A stretch of DNA of 44,359 bases from a virus (IMGVR_UViG_3300045256_000062:1-44359), one strand, 5' to 3'. Counted from the stretch's first letter, positions 29,623 to 37,955 are shown. The notes: a model not told the origin generated them from the letters alone. Numbers and translations are program-made.

Positions 29623-29651
29623 GTTCTACGGGGAAGGAAAAGCGAAGTCAA
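29623..29651 (-). promoter_or_regulatory. Promoter candidate of the second methyltransferase
   Basis: On the minus strand TTGACT (29651-29646), 17 bp, TAGAAC (29628-29623). The ATG at 29613 is 9 nt beyond the -10 box and has no ribosome-binding site, so the message would have almost no leader. Confidence 0.5.
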
Positions 29652-29656
29652 TAGTA

Positions 29657-30559
29657 CTAGCGTAACGTCAGTTGCCACTTCCTGTTAGGCTCAAGCACCG
29701 CTCTGGCCATCATGCACTCCGTAGCAGCCAGCCCAGCCACTTCAGCATAAGAGCCGACATATTCCAGAAAAGAGCTCGACATTGCCCCGCCCTGCTTCTC
29801 GAAGCGGGCTGTGTGGTTGTTGCCATCGCGCAGCCTTCGCCATCTGAACGTACAGATTGGGTCGTGGAGATGGCCGACAAGACAGAGGTTGGCGTCCGAG
29901 GAAAGCATGAAATCGTGGAGCATATTGATCTTTGCTCCCTTGGTCCTGGCCGCTCCCCTTCCGTGCCAAAGGTCAACGCGGAAGGCTTTCCAGTCTCCAA
30001 AATGCACGTCGATGTATTGCTGTCCTGCGCTGTAAGGTATTCCAAGTATGTCCGATATAAGGCTGCCAAGGTCACCAAAGCCGATCGTTGCTCTTCGTTC
30101 GTGATTGCCCCCGACATAACCAAGGATTCGATGGGCAACGGGTGCCCATAGGCGGCAGAACTCGCGGACTTGGGAATGAGGCTCACCCGTATTTTCATAA
30201 GGGCTACCAGGGGAGCCAAGTCGCCACGCATCAACATTGTCGCCTCCCAGAACGATGAAGCGATTCGGGGCCGATAGAATCCACTCAAGGTACTCTTCCT
30301 CTTTCCGCACATTGCAGCGGACGTGACCATGCTGTACGTCCGTCATGTGGATTAGTTCGAGCACATCCCATTTCTTCGCGTCCTTTTCGTCGAATCTGAC
30401 GGAAACGTACTTGGCCTGCTCGCCGTAGTGCATCCCCGTATGGCGCTTGAACGGCAGCGGCTCAAAAAGCGGTTGTATGGTTTCCCTGAAGCGGTGGGCC
30501 AGAACTACAGGATCGTGTTCTCGATCTTCTTTCGCTTTTTGTAGGTGCGTTGGAACCAA
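29657..30559 (-). CDS. Calcineurin-like metallophosphoesterase, 300 aa
   Basis: All metal-binding motifs are visible in order: MTDVQHGH (DxH), VLGGDNVD (GD), GYVGGNHE (GNH), LWHGRG and LVGHLHD (GHxH). These coordinate two metals for phosphoester hydrolysis. The N-terminal 60 residues are extra. The gene overlaps the MazG-like gene by 55 nt. A role in DNA end processing or nucleotide hydrolysis is plausible in this neighbourhood; the substrate is not visible. Confidence 0.9.
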   Translation of the reverse strand: MVPTHLQKAKEDREHDPVVLAHRFRETIQPLFEPLPFKRHTGMHYGEQAKYVSVRFDEKDAKKWDVLELIHMTDVQHGHVRCNVRKEEEYLEWILSAPNRFIVLGGDNVDAWRLGSPGSPYENTGEPHSQVREFCRLWAPVAHRILGYVGGNHERRATIGFGDLGSLISDILGIPYSAGQQYIDVHFGDWKAFRVDLWHGRGAARTKGAKINMLHDFMLSSDANLCLVGHLHDPICTFRWRRLRDGNNHTARFEKQGGAMSSSFLEYVGSYAEVAGLAATECMMARAVLEPNRKWQLTLR

Positions 30560-30858
30560 CGGTTCAACTCCCTTGATTTGGGTTTACTCCTGTACCGCTT
30601 CCTTCGCTTTATTCCTTTTGTGGAATAGTCGTACCGATCAGACCGCGCCCTCCCCTTAAGGGACTCGTTATATCGCTGGTCACGCGTCTTTTTGGCGAGC
30701 TGGGCCTCGAGGTAAAACAGCGCGTCCAGCAATTCTTCTATGGCCTCTAGGATGAACTTGCGCCTGTCCTTGCGCGGGTCGAGCGGAAGCCCGTATTTGT
30801 TCAAGCCGTATAGTTCCCGCGCTTTCACACGCTCGATGATTCGCTCGCACAATGACAC
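30505..30858 (-). CDS. MazG-like nucleotide pyrophosphohydrolase fragment with basic tail, 117 aa
   Basis: Residues 10-55 (ELYGLNKYGLPLDP, FILEAIEELLDALFYLEAQL) carry the EEL(L)D helix of MazG-type enzymes. The other helices of the family are not seen. The second half is strikingly basic (RRKRYRSKPKSRELNRW), suggesting nucleic-acid binding. It may be a divergent or repurposed MazG protein. The end overlaps the phosphoesterase start. Confidence 0.6.
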   Translation of the reverse strand: MSLCERIIERVKARELYGLNKYGLPLDPRKDRRKFILEAIEELLDALFYLEAQLAKKTRDQRYNESLKGRARSDRYDYSTKGIKRRKRYRSKPKSRELNRWFQRTYKKRKKIENTIL

Positions 30859-30881
30859 TGGGCCTCCTTGACCGCAGACGA

Positions 30882-31046
30882 TTAAAAGGGATGTTTCTGC
30901 TCATGGATGACAATGATTCGCCGTGTATAGGCCTCTTTCATCTCTTCGATGGTGTGGGCCAGCTCCGGCAAATCCTCTTGCGGGAGCTTCCTTACTTGCT
31001 CTAGCAGGTAGTCGCGGAGAATTTCTGCGGCTTCGGGGTCCAACAT
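30882..31046 (-). CDS. Small acidic helical protein, 54 aa
   Basis: ATG 31046 is chosen (MLDPEAAEILRDYLLEQ); a TTG at 31070 would extend it by 8 residues through half of a palindrome. Helical, Glu/Leu-rich. An unusual palindromic element lies 11-48 nt upstream, suggesting separate control. Unrecognised. Confidence 0.55.
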   Translation of the reverse strand: MLDPEAAEILRDYLLEQVRKLPQEDLPELAHTIEEMKEAYTRRIIVIHEQKHPF

Positions 31047-31056
31047 GAGGAGTTGC

Positions 31057-31094
31057 ACGTTTTCGTACAAATTTGCGAATTTGTACGTTTTCGT
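31057..31094. promoter_or_regulatory. Compound repeat element, likely operator or RNA hairpin
   Basis: A perfect inverted repeat, CGTACAAATT (31064-31073) and AATTTGTACG (31078-31087) around TGCG, is flanked by the direct repeat ACGTTTTCGT at 31057-31066 and 31085-31094. The 38-bp element lies between the stop of the 67-aa gene and the start of the 54-aa gene. It may bind a dimeric regulator or fold as an mRNA hairpin. Confidence 0.65.
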
Positions 31095-31096
31095 CC

Positions 31097-31300
31097 TTAG
31101 TGGCGTCCGTTCAGGGTTCGCGGATAGCGAATGCCTGAAACGTGCAGCGTACCTTCCTCTTCATCGTGCAGGTGGGGCCGATACTCGTTCAGGGTCCACC
31201 ACAGCCGGCGGTATCCCGCATAACCGAATAGCAGCAGCGGTCCTACGACAAACACTGCCTGCAACAGAAGTCGAGTCCAATCAATGGGGTTGGTATTCAC
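31097..31300 (-). CDS. Small membrane protein, 67 aa
   Basis: One strong membrane segment (LLLQAVFVVGPLLLFGYAGY) near the N-terminus, then a soluble Tyr/Arg/His-rich tail. The GTG start overlaps the stop of the 75-aa membrane gene (GTGA). A holin-type role is possible. Confidence 0.65.
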   Translation of the reverse strand: MNTNPIDWTRLLLQAVFVVGPLLLFGYAGYRRLWWTLNEYRPHLHDEEEGTLHVSGIRYPRTLNGRH

Positions 31301-31524
31301 AGCTGGGGCCCTCCGCTTGAGTCTGCTCCAGGCACCTTGAGCGCGATGGCTGCGCGGTTCAAGTTGCCGGAAAGTCCATGAGAGAAGCGGAACACCCAGA
31401 TATAGAATGGGCTGCTGCCCTTATCTGGCGTGGGCAGTGCTCCTACTGCCGCAGAGAACACCCAATAGGCCCCTAATACTTTCCAGACGAGAGGATTAGC
31501 CAGAAGGCTGGTGATTTCTGCCAT
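31297..31524 (-). CDS. Small membrane-associated phage protein, 75 aa
   Basis: Hydrophobic N-terminal half (LVWKVLGAYWVFSAAVGALP) then PDKGSSPFYIWVFRFSHGLS, a pattern I recall from small proteins in related phages, often near tail or lysis genes. It overlaps its neighbours on both sides. No function known to me; holin is one possibility. Confidence 0.65.
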   Translation of the reverse strand: MAEITSLLANPLVWKVLGAYWVFSAAVGALPTPDKGSSPFYIWVFRFSHGLSGNLNRAAIALKVPGADSSGGPQL

Positions 31525-31699
31525 TGCTCCTCGCTTGATTGAAGATTCCCGCCATCAGTTCGCGGTAAGCCCGTGCGTGCGCCTTGCAGAACAATCCTCT
31601 CTGCTGGCTCTTGCCATTCAGCACCGGCTCCGTGCACGGCATCAGCAGCTCGGGATAGTCCTCCGACTGCTTGAACGCGATACAGCGCTTGCGTTTCAT
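31496..31699 (-). CDS. Small Cys-containing basic protein, 67 aa
   Basis: The start MKRKRCIAFKQ is chosen (31699). Cys at RCIAF, PCTEP and FCKAHARAY suggests a small zinc-binding fold. The end overlaps the next gene by 29 nt. Unrecognised. Confidence 0.55.
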   Translation of the reverse strand: MKRKRCIAFKQSEDYPELLMPCTEPVLNGKSQQRGLFCKAHARAYRELMAGIFNQARSNGRNHQPSG

Positions 31700-31736
31700 G
31701 CGAGCCCCAACCAACGCCTAAGCCAGCACCAGAGAC

Positions 31737-32054
31737 TTACTGGCCAAGAAAGCGAAGGTTGGTCACAGGGTTTGGGCTTGGCTGTGTCAAGGTGAATGTC
31801 AGAAAAACTGGCGTGGACTTCTGGCCGATGTTGTCTACAGCATAGACAGCAACACCAAAAGAGCCAGGACCAGGGTACGATAAAACCAGCGGTGCCGTAT
31901 CAGTTGGCGTAGTCTTAACATCTGCACCATCGGTGCGCGGGGCCGTTCCTGTGACCTGCTGCGAAAGGTTGGCATCCCACACCTCGAAGTGATCGAACAC
32001 CATCGACGGGTCGGACGCCGTCCAATCCCATGCGATTTTTGCGTTGAGGGACAT
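31737..32054 (-). CDS. Fibronectin-III-like virion protein, 105 aa
   Basis: A single beta-sandwich domain with the fibronectin type III layout: an early Trp (IAWDWTASD), FDHFEVWDA, SFGVAVYAVDNIGQKS and a final strand. Such domains on phage surfaces bind host glycans. It starts near the 157-aa exported gene in the tail-fibre region. It may decorate the tail. Confidence 0.7.
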   Translation of the reverse strand: MSLNAKIAWDWTASDPSMVFDHFEVWDANLSQQVTGTAPRTDGADVKTTPTDTAPLVLSYPGPGSFGVAVYAVDNIGQKSTPVFLTFTLTQPSPNPVTNLRFLGQ

Positions 32055-32064
32055 TTCACGCTCC

Positions 32065-32538
32065 TTATCTAGAATTCAACCGATTATTCTTGACGGCAGA
32101 ACGGCCCTCGATCAGCGCCGCAGCTATAGGGAGGGACCATCTGCCCAAGAGCCGCCACGCCAAATGCGGGTCATCGTGCGATTGCTGCCACGCGAGCACG
32201 CTGCAAGTGAAGCCGACGCCGAAACCCACGCTGCTGAGAGCCGCAATAGATCCGTTATCGGGATTCCCACCGATGAATCCGTTGGTCTCCCGCAGCCCGC
32301 TTCTGCGCTGCGATGTGGTCCACGCATCCGCCCCGACTGCTGCGGCCTGAATTGCAATGCCCGTCCAGAACCACTTATCCGTGTACCAGTGCTTTGGGCT
32401 GGACTTCGAAGCAAAAGCGAGCTTCCCTGCCGGAACAGGAGCCAGACGCATGGCGTCAGGCTTGGGCTGGGGCGCGTCGGGCAGTTGCGCCAGCGCGAGC
32501 GAAGGCAGAAGCAGGAGAAGCAGGGCAGTGAGTTTCAT
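32065..32538 (-). CDS. Exported small protein with LPDAP motif, 157 aa
   Basis: Signal peptide (MKLTALLLLLLPSLALA), predicted cleavage before Gln, then LPDAPQP, a motif I link with Acidobacteriota exported proteins. The mature part has a hydrophobic stretch (FWTGIAIQAAAVGADAWTT) and later membrane-like segments. It resembles the plus-strand protein at 37954 in layout. The ATG overlaps the tailspike stop (TGATG). It may act in the periplasm or membrane; function unknown. Confidence 0.7.
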   Translation of the reverse strand: MKLTALLLLLLPSLALAQLPDAPQPKPDAMRLAPVPAGKLAFASKSSPKHWYTDKWFWTGIAIQAAAVGADAWTTSQRRSGLRETNGFIGGNPDNGSIAALSSVGFGVGFTCSVLAWQQSHDDPHLAWRLLGRWSLPIAAALIEGRSAVKNNRLNSR

Positions 32539-34607
32539 CAGTTTGTAACCACAACGGTGGCTTTGATATTCGCTAGGGTTTCAGCCGCCTGGGTGGTGAA
32601 CTGAATTGAGATAAGATCGCCTGCCGCATATGCGACGGTGTGCGTGGTGTCGCTGCAACTCGTGGCCGTTCCCGTAGTGCAGGTCATCGTAGTTGTGCTG
32701 CCATTCTTTAGAACGGTGAACACGCCAGAGGAAGCATTGACGCCGCCCGTTCCCGCAGTGACGATAAGACTTTGCAACGTTCCCGCGCTGGTCATGATCT
32801 TCCCTGCGCCCAGGGTGGTGCTGGTGCAGGTGCTTGCGGTGACGTTGGAGCCTGTTCCATAAAGTCCGAGCGTGGATGCTGCCGAAGCTGTTCCCGTGCA
32901 AACGCCCTTGATGCTTTCTCCACCTTGCGTCGAGTAGGTGAGATTCGTTCCGGTATTTAGGATCGGGCCAATGAACTTGTTGCCGCCAAGGTCAATGAAG
33001 GTTCCCGCCGCTCCTGTGGCGTTGATTGCGCCGTTCGTGCTTCCTCCCGTAAGGCAGGAACCCGAAGCGGACACCGTGCCGCCACCAGAGCCGAAATTGA
33101 TTCCCCACACCGTAGCGGCGGGAGCGGCGCATCCAGCAGATGCGCTGTTGTACCCCCACCCTTGCAGCACGGCGCGGCCCCCGCTTTGCACTTGGATATG
33201 GACGTTGCTTCCGCTGTCAAGTGGATAATCGGCATTCCCCACGTACACCCCGCCGTTCACAAGCACGGAACGGCTCGCGCCCCACCACTGATTCGCATGT
33301 CCGTAGCAGATTCCTGATGAAGTCACCTGAAACGCGATGGCTCCCGTAACGGGATCGGCGGAGTACGAATCGTAAAAAGCGATGTTGGGACCGCCGCACA
33401 CCACTTGCGAAACTCCGTTTCCTCCGAACGCATCCACTTGCAGGTTGACGGCAATGTCTCCTTGGCCGTTGAACGCCACTCCAGTGGAAAGCCCGGTGGC
33501 GCTGGTCAGCCAGTGATTGAAGCCGACATTGTAGAGGTAGGAATCCCCTCCGACCGTGGCAATGGAAGTTGCTGGAGAGGTGGAAATGCCGCTGAACGTT
33601 TGGTTGAGTCCGTTGATGCTGAAATCCTTCCAAATGGTATTGATGAATCCAGGCGAAGCTGGCGAGAAAAAGCATCCATTGGAGTTGCAAGTGGTGAAGT
33701 CGAAGTTGGGCGTCGGAACAAAGATCGTAACGCCGATTCCCTGACCGTCGATCTCCCATCCGGTAGCGAATTGACTTTCTGCGTTTTTGCAAGTCGCGGG
33801 GCCGGTTTTATCGCTCAGAATGCCCTTCTGCACCATGATCATTCCTGCGGGCCATACTATTTTTCCGCAATTCCCAAGTGCATATAAGGCCGAAGCCGCC
33901 GCAAGTACCGCCGTCGTGTCATTTGTTCCCCAAACAAAGATGCCGTTTCCGGTGGCTGCCCCGGTGGAAGTGGTGGAGCACGTTCCGTGCGTGGCATCAA
34001 TGAACGTGAAGGTTCCCAAGGGAATCAGATTTGTGGTGATATGTCCAAAACACGCTTTTCCGGTATCGGTAGATGCAAAAGGCGGGTCGCTTGCGGTGAT
34101 GGTGACAGTTACCGGATTCGCTCCACTAGACCAAGTGGCGTCTTGGACAAACTTCGTGTCCGCCTTAATGCCGTAGGTGGAGCTTCCCGCGTCAATGCAC
34201 CCGGGACCGGAGCATCCGCCGCCGCTGCCGCCTCCGCCCCCCGACACGCTGAACCAGCTATTGCTCGTCGCGTCGTACTGGAACTGGCAGACGGTCGTGG
34301 CATTCGCCGTGGTGCTAACCGTGCATGATGATGTGAATCCCCCGCCCGCATAGCTCCAGCCGGACACGGCATGGCCGCCGCTTGCGTCCTGCGTGAAGAT
34401 GATGGTCAGCAGCGTACCTCCCGCAGGCGTCTGGTCCGAGCTGACATTGATGGCCGTCACGGCCTGGTTCACCAGCACCTTGAAGGACTGCGTTTGGCTA
34501 ACGTCCACGTTGATCGTTCCGCTTGAGATCGGCAGGGATTGCTGCGCTGACAGGCTCCCGCCCGTCCCCAGCAGAACGGCGAGGAAAAACAGCAGTTTGA
34601 TTTTCAT
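32538..34607 (-). CDS. Tailspike-like beta-helix protein with N-terminal signal peptide, 689 aa
   Basis: The first 22 residues (MKIKLLFFLAVLLGTGG, then SLSA and Gln) form a Sec-type signal peptide, unusual for a virion protein. Residues about 25-130 are beta-rich, followed by a Gly/Ser hinge (GGGGGSGGG). Residues about 150-560 have repeating short beta segments with Asn, Gly and Ser as in pectate-lyase-type tailspikes (TNDTTAVLAAASALYALGNCG, then KIVWPAG). The end is a small domain. It sits with the second such protein at 35367. It probably binds or degrades a surface polysaccharide. Confidence 0.7.
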   Translation of the reverse strand: MKIKLLFFLAVLLGTGGSLSAQQSLPISSGTINVDVSQTQSFKVLVNQAVTAINVSSDQTPAGGTLLTIIFTQDASGGHAVSGWSYAGGGFTSSCTVSTTANATTVCQFQYDATSNSWFSVSGGGGGSGGGCSGPGCIDAGSSTYGIKADTKFVQDATWSSGANPVTVTITASDPPFASTDTGKACFGHITTNLIPLGTFTFIDATHGTCSTTSTGAATGNGIFVWGTNDTTAVLAAASALYALGNCGKIVWPAGMIMVQKGILSDKTGPATCKNAESQFATGWEIDGQGIGVTIFVPTPNFDFTTCNSNGCFFSPASPGFINTIWKDFSINGLNQTFSGISTSPATSIATVGGDSYLYNVGFNHWLTSATGLSTGVAFNGQGDIAVNLQVDAFGGNGVSQVVCGGPNIAFYDSYSADPVTGAIAFQVTSSGICYGHANQWWGASRSVLVNGGVYVGNADYPLDSGSNVHIQVQSGGRAVLQGWGYNSASAGCAAPAATVWGINFGSGGGTVSASGSCLTGGSTNGAINATGAAGTFIDLGGNKFIGPILNTGTNLTYSTQGGESIKGVCTGTASAASTLGLYGTGSNVTASTCTSTTLGAGKIMTSAGTLQSLIVTAGTGGVNASSGVFTVLKNGSTTTMTCTTGTATSCSDTTHTVAYAAGDLISIQFTTQAAETLANIKATVVVTN

Positions 34608-34611
34608 GGGA

Positions 34612-35097
34612 TTACCTGATGACTCTCCAGTTGATGACGATAGCCGTGCCCGTCTGCGATGCCGAAGTGGCGTTGCAGCGGGTGAAGTTCACGTTGCCGC
34701 TAGTGACGTAGGGCGAGACGTGCATGAGGGCGTCTGCGCTTCCCGGCGCTGTCGCATAGCTCCATTCAATGGCGTCGGTAGTAGCGACTCCCGTCGCGGC
34801 TGTAGTCACTGCCGTTTGGCAAGTGTTGCTGGTTACGGCTCCCGAGGTCAGTGTGCTAGTGCCAGAGGCGATAACTAGCCCATTGGCGTGAGAACCCTCT
34901 GCGACAATCTGGCTATTCCACAATAGTCGGTCGCTCGAATCCTTGCCCAAGAACACGTTTCCCGAATTGGCGTTGTTGCGCCAGCCCACATTATCGCTTG
35001 AAGCGAGCAACACCACTCCCGACGTGGATGGATTCGCGGAGGCCGACTGGAAATTGTTTGCTGTCAGCAGTCCCTTAAACGTGGTGCTGGATGACAT
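34612..35097 (-). CDS. Tail-fibre-associated protein with WRVIR C-terminal domain, 161 aa
   Basis: Thr/Ser/Ala-rich protein. The C-terminal 65 residues (TAATGVATTDAIEWSYATAP, then YVTSGNVNFTRCN and INWRVIR) closely match those of the 90-aa protein upstream. The N-terminus (FKGLLTANNFQSA) looks like a fibre tip or chaperone-type start. It lies between two tailspike-like genes and probably belongs to the same fibre. Confidence 0.65.
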   Translation of the reverse strand: MSSSTTFKGLLTANNFQSASANPSTSGVVLLASSDNVGWRNNANSGNVFLGKDSSDRLLWNSQIVAEGSHANGLVIASGTSTLTSGAVTSNTCQTAVTTAATGVATTDAIEWSYATAPGSADALMHVSPYVTSGNVNFTRCNATSASQTGTAIVINWRVIR

Positions 35098-35100
35098 GGA

Positions 35101-35373
35101 TTACCTCACCACCCGCCAATTCAGGGTTGCCGCATTCGGGGTGACCGAGGCGGCTGTCGGATTGCAGTACTGGAAATTCACGTTCCCCGCTGTCGGCCAC
35201 GAACTCACCACAAGCTCGGCTGGATTCGCTGCGGGAGCGGCATTGAAAGCCCACGAGATGCTGTCCGTGGTCGTCACGCCCGTGGCTGCGACGGTGACCG
35301 TGGTGCCGCAGGACCCGGCAGCGCCCGTCGCGCTCGCGGCGTAACCCAAGTAGCACGGCAGGCGCTTCACCAT
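35101..35373 (-). CDS. WRVVR-domain protein, 90 aa
   Basis: Nearly all of the protein is the same domain as the end of the 161-aa protein: TVAATGVTTTDSISWAFNAA, GNVNFQYCN and LNWRVVR. ATG 35373 overlaps the stop of the large tailspike gene; a GTG at 35370 with a GTGA overlap is an alternative. A duplicated fibre or host-binding module is likely. Confidence 0.65.
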   Translation of the reverse strand: MVKRLPCYLGYAASATGAAGSCGTTVTVAATGVTTTDSISWAFNAAPAANPAELVVSSWPTAGNVNFQYCNPTAASVTPNAATLNWRVVR

Positions 35374-37955
35374 ACACGGCAAAAGCTCCCGCGCTTGATT
35401 GTTCCGTTGTTTGTAGTGAACTGCGCCATGATGTTGATGACTGAGCTTGAGGCATTAGAAGGCTGCTCAATCATGCCGAAAATATCAAAGTTGAATACCG
35501 TGTTTGCCGCCGATGGCGTGAAGGCCCCTCCGATAGCTGTCGCTGTTGTGGTGGTCAAGGTTGGCAGATTATCCGAAAGCAAAGCGCTGGTGCTCGTGTA
35601 GACTACCTTTTTTACGTAGATGTTTGTCGGCGCTACGGTTACATCCTGAATGCCAAACTGGTCTGAGGCTGCTGCCGTTGCCTGAGAATATGAACCGTGA
35701 CATTCAAAAGCAACGTTTAGGGCGGTATTCGCCGGCATTGTCCAGCTCAAACCTGGGATATTTGTCAGCGATGCGCCTGCTGTGATGGTTTGGTCTGCGG
35801 TGACGCGGTAAGTGCCGTAAACGGCATCCAAGTCAACGGCTGCTACTGAACCAACTACGTTTTCCGCTACGCCATTATTGTTATTAATTTTCAAGCGGTG
35901 CGCTGTGGAATCGGCCCAAAGCATGCTATTACTTGCCAGGCCAACCGGCCCTGTGGTTTCTCCAATTTGTATCCGGTTTGCTCCTAAATTAAGGTTGTTT
36001 CCTAAACCGGTCGGCACTTGATATTTGTCCCCACTGCCATTCCCGGAGCCGCCCCATACTAAGCTGCTGGCATCTAATGTTCCGGCTCCGCCTATGTGGG
36101 TTGTAGCTTGATAGGAATTGCCCACGATTTGCGAGCTTACCAGTGTTACGCCAGAGTCTATGGAAATGTCGCTTGTGCCATTGGCTGTAGGGCCTTGGAA
36201 ATTTATGCCCGATAGATTCAGAAAACTGCCGGATGTCGAAATTTCAATCCCGGCATTGGTGTTGCCCCAGTCCGATACTCCAGTTATGGTTGTACCGGGC
36301 AAGGCGGCGTTCAGAACAATTCCGCCGCCCGTGCCGCGATTCCGTATGTAGGAGCCTCCTGTTACCGTCAAACGGCTATTCCCGCCAGTCCCAGCATTCA
36401 AACCATCCCCGGCGTTATCTTCGCTTTGCACTCCGTTCAGGCTCACGTCCGTTGCTTCCGTGGTATTAAGTGTGCCTCCGGACACTGTGACCCCATTTGC
36501 TCCATTAGTATCAAACTGGCCACCTACGATGTTGATGAATTGGCCGCTGTCGATCTGAAGTCCGCTCAGTGAATTCCCCCAAGAGTGGGCGTTTATTAGC
36601 GTCTGGTGGAAACCATGAATGGCAATTCCGTTACTTGTGGAGTTAGTTGCCCAGACATCCTGCACTACGTTATGCGAAGTCGTGATGTAATTCTCGATGG
36701 AATTGTCCGAAGGATTGAATGCCCTGATACCAAGGGCGTGAATCCGGGAAGAATACAAGCGGGAAAGATAGCAGCGCCCTGCCCCGCTTTGGCAAGTTAA
36801 ATCCTCAACAGTGCCGTCCAGTGCGTTGTTAATGAGCACGGCTGCACCGGAAGCATTGCCTCCGCCCTGGATACCTGGTTTCCCTTTAGCTACAACTCCC
36901 CGAATAAGAAAATTCTTGGCCCAGATAAATTTACTTATCTGCGCACCGCGCAAAGACACTGAATAGAGATTTTCCAGCGGCCTGACCAGGGGAACTGTGG
37001 TTCCTCCCACATAGGAAGATGCGATTTGATTTACCTCGGCAAAGCGCGTGTCAAAAATGGCGATTTCATCTCCGGCAGACAAGCCCGTGCCGGATGCTAC
37101 AGTAATGCTGGTTGCTCCCAATGTACCGTCAGCCGTTAGATTGGACTGAACAGTAGCATTCCCGCTGTCTACTTCGATTAGCGGCGCAAGCGTGGCGTTT
37201 GAACTTGCGTAGGTTGTTTGCTGGTTGTTTAGCGTGCAGCCGGGTTCACAGATTATCTTGAACCCCGTCAAAGAAGTAAAAAGCCATGGAGCAGGGAAAT
37301 TGTATGTGCCTGGGAATAGACGGTAAGTGTGATTTGAAGATGGCGTTAGCGTGGTTGTCATTGTACCACCACCGAATATCCATACCTCTCCTGGCGTTGC
37401 CCCAAGGTCGGAATCGGCAGCATTTATCCATGCACCCATATCCGTGCCAGTCCATCCGGGTGTGTTGGCCGCATCGACACAACGCACTGCCCCTTGTAGG
37501 TTCTTGCAATTCAGCGGCCCCCTGAACGTGTTGTTCCCGGTGAGGGTGTTGTTTCCGCTCGAGAGCACGTCTCCGCCGCCGCTGCCCGCCACCGTGGCCG
37601 TGAACGACTGGCCCGTGATCCCGTTGCCCGTGACCGTGTAGGTGTAGCGGCCGGGAGCGGCATATACGAATACTTGCCCGTTTCCGTCGCTTGTCTGCGG
37701 ATTCGTTGTTGGCGTGGTGAGGGCCGGATCTGAATAGACGGTGACCGTAGGAGAACATGGAATGCCTGTTGCACCATAAGCGCAGACGGTGACTGTTGCG
37801 CCAGCCAAGGGCCTGCCGGTAGGACCGAATACCGTGATGGCTCCCCCACTGATTGAGCCGCCCTGAGCGAGTGCCACGCCGGCGCAAGCGGCGAATAGGG
37901 CACAGAACCTAAGTCCTATTCCCATTAATCCATTTTTGAGATAGTGTCTCGGCAT
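35367..37955 (-). CDS. Large tailspike-like beta-helix protein with signal peptide, 862 aa
   Basis: The N-terminus has a signal peptide ending ACAGVALA before Gln. Residues about 35-125 form a carboxypeptidase-regulatory-like or Ig domain (GRPLAGATVTVCA, YAAPGRYTYTVTG). Residues about 180-640 carry a long right-handed beta-helix with Asn/Gly-rich coils (NTSLNG-type and ENYITTSHN-type units). The end is a fibre-type domain. An in-frame ATG at 37925 gives a shorter signal region. It starts back-to-back with the plus-strand gene at 37954. A polysaccharide depolymerase or adhesin is likely. Confidence 0.7.
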   Translation of the reverse strand: MPRHYLKNGLMGIGLRFCALFAACAGVALAQGGSISGGAITVFGPTGRPLAGATVTVCAYGATGIPCSPTVTVYSDPALTTPTTNPQTSDGNGQVFVYAAPGRYTYTVTGNGITGQSFTATVAGSGGGDVLSSGNNTLTGNNTFRGPLNCKNLQGAVRCVDAANTPGWTGTDMGAWINAADSDLGATPGEVWIFGGGTMTTTLTPSSNHTYRLFPGTYNFPAPWLFTSLTGFKIICEPGCTLNNQQTTYASSNATLAPLIEVDSGNATVQSNLTADGTLGATSITVASGTGLSAGDEIAIFDTRFAEVNQIASSYVGGTTVPLVRPLENLYSVSLRGAQISKFIWAKNFLIRGVVAKGKPGIQGGGNASGAAVLINNALDGTVEDLTCQSGAGRCYLSRLYSSRIHALGIRAFNPSDNSIENYITTSHNVVQDVWATNSTSNGIAIHGFHQTLINAHSWGNSLSGLQIDSGQFINIVGGQFDTNGANGVTVSGGTLNTTEATDVSLNGVQSEDNAGDGLNAGTGGNSRLTVTGGSYIRNRGTGGGIVLNAALPGTTITGVSDWGNTNAGIEISTSGSFLNLSGINFQGPTANGTSDISIDSGVTLVSSQIVGNSYQATTHIGGAGTLDASSLVWGGSGNGSGDKYQVPTGLGNNLNLGANRIQIGETTGPVGLASNSMLWADSTAHRLKINNNNGVAENVVGSVAAVDLDAVYGTYRVTADQTITAGASLTNIPGLSWTMPANTALNVAFECHGSYSQATAAASDQFGIQDVTVAPTNIYVKKVVYTSTSALLSDNLPTLTTTTATAIGGAFTPSAANTVFNFDIFGMIEQPSNASSSVINIMAQFTTNNGTIKRGSFCRVW

